Below are positions 1 through 12,700 of a stretch of DNA of 64,000 bases, one piece after another. The stretch lies in assembly GCF_024868665.1 (NCBI RefSeq), contig NC_079914.1, positions 252,980-316,979 of the forward strand, read 5' to 3'. Origin of the DNA: Triplophysa rosa (taxonomy: Eukaryota; Chordata; Actinopteri; Cypriniformes; Nemacheilidae). The translations under genes and the position numbers were made by a program. Numbering within the stretch: position 1 is the stretch's first letter; each line of letters begins with the position of its first letter. The notes below the pieces were generated by a model that saw only the letters and a program-made list of their open reading frames with translations, did not search any database and had not been told where the DNA came from.

Positions 1-933
1 ACCTAGACCTTTACAAATAGTTCTTGGTTTCTTTGTTTGAATATTTGAAAGACTTTGTTTCACTTCTTGCTTTAAGCTGGATACCACATTAGGTCTTTTA
101 AAACCTTTTCACACACTTGATTTTTGCAGTCCTGTAGCTTTGAGTTTTAAATAAAACACATTAGTATTATTTAGTAACCCACTAGAGGCTTATTTTAAAC
201 AGCTTTGAACAAAAGTTCTAACATAAGGTCAATATCTCTATTGGAGATGGAGCAAAAGTGAAAATTAGACAAGGTGCTAAAAGGTCAGTTTCTAAACTCT
301 CTCTGTCCGTGGAGATTGAAGTCCCACACTTCCACATGCATAATCAAGTATGACATAATAATTCTCGCATGATCCTCCCATGAGGCAGAGCAAATTTAAT
401 AATTACCGCGCTGCCTGACTTCCCTATAGGGTTCTCTTTGTGTACTTAGCAACAAGAGCCTGGGAATAGGCTATATATTAATTACCACAAACAGTGTTTA
501 GGTGCACAGCACAGTCAGTTCTGCAGCTTTAGATGACTCTTGTCGCTTTTAGTGTTTACAGAAAAAAGGTTTTGGCAAGGATATGTCACATTCATGGTTG
601 AATAGGGTGCACTGCACTGATGTGTTTGTCGTGATGATGGGATGTTGATGGGTTCTATGCTTTATGAAGGTCAGCTGTCTGACTATTGATTACTTGTTCA
701 ATACAGGGTTTCAGTGGAATAATCAATATGACCCCGAGGTGGTGTCACACAGTCCAATCTTTTACTGTACAGCCAGTGTCTGTTTTAACAGTATAGTGAT
801 GCAGATACGTATTAAGGGTTTATTATACCATTTCTAACGGTGCTCTGCAGGCTTCCTACCTATAGTCCGTGTTACTTCACTATGCCTATATACACATAAT
901 ACATACACCAACAGAAATGTACTGTATACAGTA

Positions 934-993
<60 letters not shown>

Positions 994-3065
994 CATACAT
1001 ATGCATAAATTGAATAAAGTCTCTTTTTTAATCCTGTCTCTGTCAGAGTAAATATTAGTCCACAGCTATATTCAAACACACAATAAAGCATTTTTGTGTG
1101 AATGTCATGTATCTGTACGTGGAAACATTTAAAGAATATGTACCCTGCCTCAACATGTGACAAACCTGCTTTATTGTATTTTAAATCTCAAACACTTACA
1201 ATTTAGGAATCATTTGTAGATTTAGATAAAGCTTTAGTCTGATAATAATGCCCACTTTAAGCATAAACTGAAACAGCACAAAGTATAAGCTTAGCCTACT
1301 ATACACAAAGATGGACTGCATGTTTTAGCTGTTGACAACTAGCCTTTTGCTCCACCGTGTAAAAAGGGGAGGTAATTTATTAGTGGGAATCCTATGAAGA
1401 GTAATATAATTAATATTAATGTATTTGCTTGACTGAACGATTGAGAAACGTCAGACTGAACAAATTCATTTTAATGACACAAACCTTGACATAGTAGTAT
1501 TGGTCATTTTCGCTTTTAGCAGTTAGAGGTCTAATTCATTTCAATGCTCGCTCGCTCGGACGTTCGTTTCAATGAATTGATTCAGAAACGGAATTATTGG
1601 TCTTTGAGTCATCGCTTAAAGGGTGTCGCATGTGCTCAAGCGGAATGAGTGTATTTATACATATTTTCTGTTTATTCCGAATGTTTACTTTACACGGGTA
1701 GCGTCACTTTTGGCACTGTCCATAAATCCAACCTGTCACCCACATTTAAGTTGCACTCTTACAGTCGATCGATTTGGGAATCGATTCGAATGAATCATTA
1801 ATAAACGCCGGCTCGCACGAATGATTCGCGAATCGGAAATCGCAGTAAAGTGAGGACGACCGAATCTCTCTGTATGCACACACACACTCAATGAAAAGTC
1901 CGGGTTGTGAACTGCAAACCTTGTCAAAACAGTCAGCAAAACGGAATGTTGTTTCAGTATCCCGCTTTTATTCACGCGTGATTCTCGAAGACTCGAATAC
2001 ACCGCACTGTGGATTTTTACTCGCTTTACGGGTGATTTCTCCTCCGCATCTGAGATTTGTCTTTGTCACATCTGCAAAGGACCGCTAACAGAGCTGTTAT
2101 GTGTAACAGAGCTGGTATGTGTTATATGGACACGTTTAACGGATATGTTTTGGATACAGTATGATGAAGCCTGACACGGACAGTCTGGGGAGATTTACAC
2201 ATTTTCATCACTAAACCTTTACCTGGATCTTTTTTTCGCGTGTCTTATTAAAACATTAAACGCGGTCAACAGTAAACCGTCAGGATGTGTACCGTTTTTA
2301 ACAATAACAGAGGATAGCAGCGGTGTATTGCCATATTTCGTACGGCGTGAGAGCGCAACATGTATTTCCTGCCTGAATCCTGCATGCACAGACAATGTAT
2401 AGCCTACAGGAAGAGAGAGGCACGATAACAGACTGTATCAGGCCTCCGATCACGATCACGTCTAATTTCTCCATTTAACCTGCCTAAAGGCTTTCATTTC
2501 ATTTATCACAGCGTGTCATGTCGATCTGGGCAGGAGAATCTCGTTCGGTGGTCGCATTGCTTCCTTCCTGATGCCTGATGTTCTTCATCCATGCAAGGAT
2601 TCACCATGGAAACCCAGAGTGAGCTCTGGTGGACACACAGACTGGACCCTGGACTGGAAAAACAGAGCCAGATGAATTCGTAAACGGCTTCTTTACCCTT
2701 TGATATTATTCATATTTGGCAACTTGTTAAGACAAAGTCATAAAGCTGTTGTCATTTGCTTGAGAACCGCATCCCAAGTGCCAAAGCGTCTCTAGAAGAC
2801 CAAGAGGTGCTGGCAGATGCCCATGCCGTACAGTACAGAGAACATGCAAACAAGATCTGCTTCAATGTCTAAACATGCAGTGCATGACAATCACGTTGCG
2901 ACTTTAGATCTGATCAGCGTACATCTCAGGTTCAGACATTTGTGGACACATTTTAAAGACATTCAAGCAAGCAAGCACATGTTTTTTGAACATATGCTAC
3001 GTTAAAGAGGACAAAACCCTGCAAAAAAATCCTTGTTCAGTACTTATTACATTCAGACCTCGACA
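1..3065 (+). other. adcy3: Upstream region and probable 5'UTR of adcy3
   Basis: No open frame here resembles a protein I know. The segment is AT-rich apart from an (AT)n-(GT)n microsatellite at about 937-992. It becomes richer in CpG from about 1540 to 2100. The first adcy3 ATG is at 3066. An AG at 3055-3056 just before it could be a splice acceptor joining a noncoding exon, but the pyrimidine tract is weak. I could not place the transcription start. Confidence 0.4.
937..992. repeat. (AT)n-(GT)n microsatellite
   Basis: An uninterrupted run of AT dinucleotides passes directly into GT dinucleotides. The (Y/IYIYIY)-type open frame crossing it on the minus strand is only translation of the repeat. 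Confidence 0.95.
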
Positions 3066-3740
3066 ATGCCTCGGAACCGGGCCTTTTCGGAGCCGGAGTA
3101 TTCTGCTGAATATTCGGCGGACTGTTCGGTCACCCTGCCCTCTGACCCTGGTCAAGCCGTGGGACGAACCCACGAGGTGACCGTGCGCAGTTCCGGCTGC
3201 TGCCTGTGTTTGCCGCGGTTCATGCGGCTAACCTTTGCTCCTGACTCTCTGGAGAACCTCTACCAGACCTATTTCCGCCGCCAACGGCATGAAACCCTGC
3301 TGGTGTTGGTGGTTTTTGCGGCCCTTTTTGACTGCTATGTCATTGTGATGTGCGCTGTGGTTTATACCAGCGACAAACTGGCATCTGTGGTCGTGGCATC
3401 GGTGGGACTGGCCGCAGACGTGGTACTTTACTTGTTGTGTCGGTACGGCCTGCTCCCTGACCGCGTGTCACGTCGCCTGGTGCCCTATGCCCTCTGGCTT
3501 CTCATAGCAGCCCAGATTTTCTGTTACCTAGGATTGAACTTTGCCCGCTTCCACCAGCCCAGCGACACTGTAGGCTGGCAGGCCTTTTTTAGCTTTTCCT
3601 TCTTTTTGACACTGCCGCTCCGGCTAACTCCTATAGTGCTCATCACAGCCGTTTCCTGTGGGGTGCACACCCTGGTGTTGGGTGTCACCATCGCACAGCA
3701 GCAGCAGGAGGACATTCAGGGGGCAGCTCTCGGAAGACAG
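3066..3740 (+). CDS. adcy3: adcy3 exon 1 (residues 1-225)
   Basis: Encodes the cytosolic N-terminus ([15 protein letters not shown], then [17 protein letters not shown]) and the first five or so membrane helices. ATG 3066 is chosen because MPRN...[10 protein letters not shown] is the conserved family start; an upstream in-frame ATG at 3033 would add only 11 unrelated residues. The donor is GACAG|gtgaga and phase is 0. Confidence 0.96.
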
Positions 3741-6700
3741 GTGAGATAAATGGCGACAACAGTTTAAAAGAATAAGAATCTAAAAGAAGAGTCTTTCAAA
3801 GAAGCTGAGAATCTCAAGGCACATGATGGTTTGGGTCATATAATAGGGTTGGGTATCGTTTTTTTTATTCGATACCTGTGCCAAATCTATACTTTTAAAA
3901 CAGTACCGGTGCTTAAACGGTGCCTAGATCGATACTTTTAAAAAGAGCCACAAAGCACTGGTGGATGACATTAAAGAACAATATATTTAATTAAAAAAAC
4001 ATTTATTAAATAATTAAAAACAATTTCACAATTAAAGTTTTAAGTGAATGTGAAATGAGCATGGACACTAACATTGAAAGATGTACAACCATAACATTTA
4101 ATACCATAGTTGTATTAAATATGGGCAGAAGATGCCTTGAATATATCAAGAGATTAAGTCCATTTACTAGCTCCTTCTAGGCTACATTATATGTGCATTG
4201 TTTTAAAAACAGACAGTATATATAATGAAAAAGTATAATTATATGCCCAAACATGCAGGCAGAATAAAAAGCTTGACAGACTGATGTCCAGAGATCAGAC
4301 TGACAGATGCTATAAGGTTTAAGCACTTTCTCTGCTGTGTCTCGCTTGTCTTTCTTGTCAAATGCGTTACTGTTAAGAACGAGCTCCACTGCACGCAGCA
4401 CGCGCTTAATTTATTTTAACAAATAAATACAAATAAAGCGCAACAGTTTTATTGTGATCGCTTGCATTACAGACGCGACATGTGCGTTTCGAATTAACGT
4501 TAATTTCACTTTAAAACTTGCCTTACGCGGCGGTTGAAGTTAAAGACTGCGCCAGGTGATGAATGCTGAACTCGCCGAGATGGATGGAGGGAGAGAGCGC
4601 ACACTAAAACTGCCTTTCACTACGATGAATCCACGGGTCATGCGCTTAACCAGGCCCGGATTAAGAACTCAGAGGCCCCTGGGCACAAGTGTTTTATGGG
4701 CCCCCCATACACACACATGCGCACAATAAAGTTTTAAATTAGCCTAGGGTACTATGTGTATGAAACACCTCTATGTTTCAGGATTACAGGATTACATTGA
4801 CAAGTTACAAATTATGATCACAACCTGAAGGACAATATCAACACCTGTACACATCCTCCATCATACAGAATTTACACCACATGATTGCAACAAGGCCTTC
4901 CTGGACCAGCAACAACAATATTAAGACCTTTCCCTGCATACTGTAACTCACTGGCATATTCAAGCACACACTACCACACCTCAACCTTTTAATTCAGTTC
5001 TATCAGATTCTTCCATAATTCAACACAAACACGCCGGATTCACAAAACTGTTCTTAAGAGAAAATATAAGAACTTTCTTCAGATAAATTACAGAAAGTTC
5101 TTAAGAATATTCTTAAATGCAATTCTACTCTTCAAAGAATAAACGAGCAGTCTTTGTCAATGATTATACTACAAGAGTAATTTGTCCATTCGTTAAACTT
5201 TATTTCCCTTACGAAAATTTACCATGGTTTTACTAGTTAAAACCCAAAAAACATGGTTACTGTAGTAAAAAAATGGTTATCACAAAATAACCATGGTTTT
5301 TAAAACCACGTTTTTGTAAAAACCATAGTAAACGATGGTTACTGTAGTAAAACCATGGGTTTGCCCTGAGTAATCAATGCACCAAAAAAACATGGTTACT
5401 AAACTTGTACAACAAAAAAAAACATGGTTAATTTTCGTAAGGGTTGTGTAACAAGCACCTCGCGACTCACGTTATTATGTAAGCATGTAATGTGTTACAG
5501 TAAACGACATTAACAAGTATTATAAGTATACTTCTTTAGCATATATATTATGACATCATCATATTTGTGTGTATGTAAACATTTTGCAATGTATGTAAAA
5601 GATCTGTGGATTATCTAATAATGAAGGCTAAATATTGGTAAAGTAAGGCATCACTGATCAACATTATATCAATATAAAATAATTCACAGTTGGCAAGGAA
5701 ACACCACCAAATAAATGTAAAAAAACCTCTAACCTTTTAAGATTTAAGACAGCCGCGAGGGTATATCAATTCATTATATTTACAACAATAAAACCGTTCT
5801 CGTTGACATATTTTCTGTTGTCAGTTCATGACGCGACATCATCTAACTCACAATAAAAAGCGGTGATTTCAACTATTTGTTCTTTCACACAGCCTCATGG
5901 TAACCATGTGCATATTTACCGACGAACTTTGTTCATATTTATATATCCAAACAGCCGATAACAGTGACAGGTTGTTGGAAAGTCTGCTTTGTACTCATTT
6001 TATTCACGAGTCACCTGTCGTACGGTGCTGCTTCTTCCTGCCGGGAAAGAGAGACCTCGCGCTCACGGGGCAGCACTGGGGACATCTTCCCACTGAATGA
6101 AAGCTAAGGTTTATCCAAGAAGTTGCTATATTGTTGCTATGCGCTTCTTCTAAACAAAAGCCGCTGGAGGGCTCGTAAAAGTGACTAAATCAAGAGACAG
6201 ACTTCCTAATTTAGAAACACTGTTTTGTGTGTGCACCTCCATGCGCTGGCCAGAGAAGCGCACGGCAGAATGAATATGGCGTAAACGCTGTTATGTGAAT
6301 TTTTTCCCCTTGCCTGGGCCCCAAGCGTGCATGGGCCCCTGGGCCTGTGCCCATAATGCCCATTGGATAATCCGGCCCTGCGTTTAACCATTATATAATA
6401 TGTATTGAATTTGTATTATCGGAGCTTTCTGACTCGTTCACGCGAATGAGGGCAAATGGCTCAATCGACGGCTCAGTCAGCATTTAAGTGGCACCGAAAT
6501 CTGCGTTTTTATTCGGTCCATTTACATATCGTATATAGGTACCGGATTTCAGTACCCAACCCTATCATATAAGCAGTGGTTCACAAATGGTTTTGCTTTA
6601 GCTCTACTGTTCTTCATTTGGTGACCCAACATCTACAGAACTGTACAAAATCCAAAAAAGAGTCTTTCAAAATCAAAACATTGAACAAACATGGACATTC

Positions 6701-9700
6701 ATTAATCTTACCATAAGCTGCCATACAATATCCAAAATTATAAGCATAAAATTGACTTGAATAAATATCATTTTTAGAGTTATATTGCCTTTGTAATTTG
6801 AGTTTTTGGTTTCCAAATGCCTCTTGAATTTGGCGTCGGTCTTATATAGAATGTGAAGCTAACTTCACGCCCTATGTTGCATGTTGCATGTTGCATGTTG
6901 CAGTTGCGCCGCCATCTTGAGAGGATCATACTCCACTGCTATTATTGTTTTGATATGTACCATTACTTGTTTTGTTTTATTTATGGAGAGATCGAAAGTG
7001 AAAGAACCATGGGCTTTTCCTGAACGACCCTGCGTAATGCTATTGCAGTTTTTAACACAGCAAGTCCGACCTACCTTAGTTATATATCCTAATCAAACAA
7101 GAAAAAACAAAACACTACATTGAACGCACTAGCAGCCATCCTCCCAAGATGGCGCAACATTCAACACGGCGTGACGTAGCTTCACATTCTCTATTTGGTT
7201 AGCTTCTACTAAATAACAGAATGAATTTTTGCAAAACACTATGATGTACCATACAAAGTTTGGATCTTTTTATTGCTTTGAGAAGAGATTCTCCTGAGGG
7301 TTCATATCAAAGTCCAATTGATGTTGAAAAGTAAGAACGTTTTCTCATGTACAGGATCAATGCCAAACTCAGTTGCAACAGTTTTCAACTTCAAGCACAT
7401 ACTTGCTCTGCAGATGTGATGAAAAATTGTCTCCCAGTAATAATTTGTAAGAACTTACTGCTATTAGTACATTAGTCCTTTATTGAGTACATTTGAAGCC
7501 TGAGAGCAATTATACATTTTTTTACATTTTCATAGCTGTTAAATTCAGTTTGTTTTTCTGACATTTATTGGATAAATGGGCACTCCCATTATCTTTAAGC
7601 ATAAACTTTAATACATTTCTTTAGATTCCCGTAAAGCCACAAGACTTCATATATTTATGTGATTTTTTTTAGGATGTAAGTATTAAAAACAAGACAGAAT
7701 ACTAAATAACGAATGTGTTTTTTGAATTGTAGTTTACTCATAAACTGGATAAAAGCGTCTGCTAAATTACTAAATGTAAATGTAATGTATTGCTTGTATC
7801 TTGCAGTCTTAATGAAATCTTACACAGCCTTTAATAGGCATGTATAACAGTGTTTGGTTATTGTAAAATGGTTAAAAACACTGTTTGTGCTTGATTGTCA
7901 TAAAGTCACACCACAAAAAATGTAATGTTTTTATAAAACATGCTTCATTTTCTTTACGCAAAAAATATGATATTTTCCCTTTGAATTTGAAGTGAAATGT
8001 CACCTGGAAATGTTTTCATGAGATTCACCTATTACACCACACCACATAAATAGAAGAAGCTTGGTGATAAAAACTGGTGTTTGTTTATGGCGATGCTGAA
8101 ATGAGATGGAATAAGAAGCAGAAAGGCTTGGCATATGTCTCATGTACAGCTGCTTTGTAACAATGAAAATTGTAAAAGCGCTATATAAATAAAGTTGAGT
8201 TGAGTTGAGGTGGGTGTCGGGCCAAAGTTCTTGAGTCTTCATACTCAGCACGACTGTTTTTGGTACACACTGCGACCCCAAGAGACAAAACACACAAAGC
8301 AGTTTATTACAATACATTGCAGAACAAGAACCTGGACATCAGTCGCTCATAGGAACAACATTTTACTCCGTTTGAGTCTTTTTTTTAGTAGTGTTTCTCA
8401 CAAACCTTTCCAAGAATATGTCCGGTTCTCATTCCATGGAAATTATATTTTGCATGTAATAAAAGCCTGTTTTATTCTGGGGTTTTGTGATTCTTATTAC
8501 TTTAATAATACTGTGTTTGAATTAAAAGTATATCAACAAACACTATTTGTAATATTTATATTAATTGTAATAAATCAAAGGTGATATGCCTTGGTCTTGT
8601 GAGAACATAAATATCATGTCATAATTGTGCTGTACTTCTTTGCAGTTGCTGGCCAACATTGTGATATACTCATGTACCATCACAGTGGGCGTCATGTCGT
8701 ACTACATGGCTGACCGCAAACACCGCAAAGCCTTTCTAGAGACCCGACAGTCCCTGGAGGTGAAGCTGAACCTGGAGGAGCAGAGTCAGCAGCAGGTGAG
8801 CGAAACAACCAGAGAAACGCAAGATGAGCAGGTGGAGTTTTGTGCTTCGCATTCTGTTAACATCACCTGCGTCCGATAAACCCTTTCCTGTTTTGCTTAT
8901 TTACATTTCGAAACTTTGTTTCACACAACATATTGCACATCCTGAAATGCAAAATATGTTGTCTGTAATGCCAAAGATGAAGTGAATCAATGTTGGATGT
9001 TAATATACTTTCAGTCCTAGTTTTATGCAGTGGCGACTAGAAGTAAGCCATTGGTAGTTTGACGTCCTAAATAGTTTAAACACTGTAATTCTTTCAAACT
9101 TTGTGGTGCGTTCAAAACATTTCTCTGTTTGTTCAAGTGATCTGACATGTCCATTCTAGCGCATTCTAGCTGCTACTTTTAGACTCTACTCTTTGCATGA
9201 TATAGAATGCAGTTGATTGCAGTGACTGTTTTCAAAAAGGTTTCCTGAACATTTGTCCACCTGCCACTGGATGAAGAAACAGATTCACACTGCAAGGAAT
9301 GAATGTCACAGTGTTTACACTTTTCTGGGGCATCGAGGTCTTATGGGTCAGAACTCCTGCTCCATATATGAAGAGTTTGGTTCCAAAATGAGATAACTCC
9401 GTTTTTACAATTTTTCAAAAATCATGTTTTTTATTATGTTTTGTTGTGTTTATTAGCTGTATTTTTCGAGTTATTATGGCTTAAATCAAAACAAACCAAC
9501 TGCAGTTTAATTTATATTAATTGGAATGCACAATAGAAAAAAAAAATTTGGAACCAAACTCTTCATATGTAGCTGTACTTTAACCATCAATATGATCTAA
9601 TAGGCTGCGATCACGTGATGTTGTGTAGCTTTACATTAGAAAGCTTTTGTAGCTAGATAATAACACAGCGACAGCATGTGTTATGTTTGCTGTGTGTGTT

Positions 9701-12700
9701 TGTGTATAGAATAAGCAATCAGATCTTCCTAATGGTTTGAGCAAGCACTAGTAATCAGAAGTTAGGCAGAATATAGTTGTGTGCGCGTATGTAAAAGAGT
9801 GCAAAATAGGCATATAAGGCCATGTGAGGAGAAACTCCCAGAATACTAATGGAGGAGCAGGGACTGCCAGGAGACGGGGTCTGCCAGCCAATCAAGGAGC
9901 ATCCGGTTACAGCAGGTTACCATGGTGACCAGTCTCCTGAGACGATGTCAGCTGTAATCACACTAGCGACTCGCTCCTCGTGATCCTTTCCAACCTTTAT
10001 CTTCTCTTTATTGTCACACTCTTGGGTGAATGTACCGACCTGATATGTTGTCAGCACCCTCTTCTCCTCATGCGTGAGTGTGTGTGGGAGTGTTGGAGGA
10101 AGCGAGAGAGAGAAAAGGAGACAGAAAGAGTGGGTGTGTACACTCTAAAGGGTTCGTGTTGTCCTGCTTGTCGTGTCAGAGTCATATCATGTTAATGTTT
10201 TCAGTCTGGAGTGCGACGGGTTTTGGACCTGTACTGGCTGGGTGATTTAGCAACAGATGAGTTGCGTAACAACGCAAGTAACACAGGTGATAGGTTACTG
10301 TTTCGGAAATATGTTTGTCTCTAAAATCCCCTTTTATGAGTGGATGTGTTATCAGGGTGCCATCTGGCATATTGTTTACCGGTTAATGTCACGAAGGAAC
10401 ATATTCGTCCAGTAAATTTCCATGTGTTTGTAGAGTTTTTCCCACACAGTTCATGTGCATTTTTTTATACAAACATAGCTGACATTAATTAAAAAAAAAC
10501 CTTATTAAAAACATTTTTTAATAGTTAACATCTTTTTTAGTTTTTATCTTTTTTCAAAGCTCAAAGATCTATAATCAAATAACTTTTTACATTACCTGTG
10601 AAATCCTACTTGATAGCTCTAAATGATGATTATAAGATTATTGTTGCAAATCGTGGTGAGGAGAAGGCAGTTTTCAGCAATGATTTTTATGTACTTACTC
10701 ACATAGCCGCGGGAACATATTTTGAACAGGGGGTGCTGTTTTTTTTTTTGCCAGGGCAGAAGTTATGACTGCCATGGGCGAGCCGCTTAAGTTTAATGTT
10801 AATAAATAATGGAGGCAAAAATTAGTTGCTGCCGAGAATAAAGAAGGATGCCAGTGTGATCATAGGATACAGCATAAAAACAAACACATAAATGCATGTT
10901 TGTAATGAGGCTGAAGCCGAATCAGAATCCATGCGCAGTCGTTTATTAAAATCCACAGCAAACAAATCCAAATCGATAGGCAGGTAGCGTAAACGTGAAA
11001 CAGGCAGAGGTAAAATACCATAAAGCAGTCCAATCCAAACAACGTAACAAGGGGATGTGGCAACAGACGTGAACAGGACAGGCAATGGTCATAACAGTAG
11101 AAACAAGGCAGATACAATAAATGCTTGGTAAGGCAAGATAAACTGGCAATACTTCGCAATGGGTAAATGGAAAGGCATGCTTAAATAGTCCAAGAACAGG
11201 AAGTGACCAGTGAGGCAGCGAGTGCGGTAGCCAGTCAATACTCGGGAGAGGGCTCCCTCTGCTGGCGTGGAGTTACAATGTTATACGTATACCAAAGCAC
11301 CAAAGCACAATCTGTTGTACGAAACTAGCTGCGCTGTGGCAGCTTAACTGAACATTAATGGCCTCATGCAGGACTTCATCAGCGTCAACCCAGAAAGAAA
11401 GGCCTCTTTTGGAGTTTTGCATGCAGGCCAGCAGTAATGTAAAACAGTTATTTCTTTATTTGAGATTGTGGCTAGATCTACAGGCAGAATGTGTAAAGTT
11501 ACGGATTGATTTCTATGTGCTATCGCCGTGCAGCATGCAGTTGTGTTTAATCACGTGACTGGTTTTCCCATGGTTTATTTTAGGTTGATGTTTGGGTGGT
11601 TAAAAAAAAGTAATGTATTTGTGTTTTAATGTATTAATGTATAATGAAATTCGTTTTTGCGCCATTTGGACAAGACACTTGACCTTCACTAACGCCGTGC
11701 CCGTGACGTCATGAGACACTTGTGTTGTCATTGTAACAGTGACGTTATTAAAACAAAAACAGTTATTAATTAATGTTTTCAATGGGTATTAGTGAATAGA
11801 CACATTAATAAAATGTAATATATTTATTTATGAGAGTTGGATTAGAACCCCGGTCTCCAATGCCAAAGCTATACAGACTTTACACCTTACACAACTGGAA
11901 TCGCTGTTTGACATGTTGTCGTTCTTACACTTTCTCTATTCCAATCACATATTGGTGGGCGAACCTATAGTGCAAATAGTCTCTGCCTTTATTTATTTAT
12001 TTTTTACACTGTTTAAGTTTTTTTTTCGTTTGACACTGCAGCACCCCCACTTCCCGTGGCTATATGCTTACTCAATTACTTATTATTAACTAAAGAAAAG
12101 CTTTAAATTTCAAACGTTGTTTTCTGGAGAAACAGACCAACTCATGGCAAAATTGTACAGTATCCGCTCTGTATAATGAGAATACCACCTCATCCCAATA
12201 CAACCTACCTCTGACTAGCGTTTGCCAATAGCAAATCATTTCAGCAAAAATAGAAAAAAGTCCTTTGTTATGTCCTGTAATAAATCAACATGAAAAAGAT
12301 AAGTGTATCATGGGATCTTTAAAATCATCAGGAAAGTTTATATAGGAAAATTTATATGGGGGGGACTGGCCCAAATCATTTATAGACTGTTTCATCAGAC
12401 GCATACGCCTGGCCCAAAGTTAACTTCCAGTTTGTGTTTGGTTATTGGTCAATATATACAAACTAGTGGTGGCGAGATGAAGCCTCATGAAGCTTTGAAG
12501 CTTTTTAGCCAAGTGGTTCACAAAAGGGTTAATTTCTCGAGGCTTCATTTGCTCACAAAACCATCTGGTGGCCAAAAAGGGTAAAACAAGCAGATACATT
12601 ACAGATGTGCCAGATGTGGTCTGTGATACACTGTATTTTGCGCCAGTTAAGGCTAAGAAATAACAGTGAAGAAAAAAATTTTTTCCACATAGACTAATCT

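Larger units (their letters stand above)
4651..6380. mobile_element. Nested hAT-type element (CAGGCCCGG...CCGGCCCTG ends)
   Basis: The ends CAGGCCCGGATTA and TAATCCGGCCCTG are inverted, flanked by CGCTTAAC and CGTTTAAC (7 of 8 matching). It is inserted in the 3844-6564 hAT. Inside it, from about 5034, is a partial copy of the element seen complete at 56030-56720. That partial copy is in turn interrupted by a MITE at 5206-5443. No transposase was found. Confidence 0.82.
3844..6564. mobile_element. hAT-type element with 8-bp TSD, host of nested insertions
   Basis: Ends TAGGGTTGGGTATCG and TACCCAACCCTA are inverted. The flanks are the identical 8-mer TCATATAA (3836-3843 and 6565-6572), the target duplication length of the hAT superfamily. 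No transposase frame remains, so it is nonautonomous. A second hAT (4651-6380) sits inside and makes up most of the length. Confidence 0.9.
3741..8645 (+). other. adcy3: adcy3 intron 1
   Basis: Bounded by gtgaga and a TTTGCAG acceptor. About 2.7 kb of its 4.9 kb is a nested hAT composite (3844-6564). It also carries a TIR MITE at 6848-7190 and a LINE 3' end near 8120-8212. No coding signal was seen. Confidence 0.85.

Noticed and set aside
834..1163. Minus-strand open frame with long Ile-Tyr run
   Set aside because: Translation of the (AT)n-(GT)n microsatellite.
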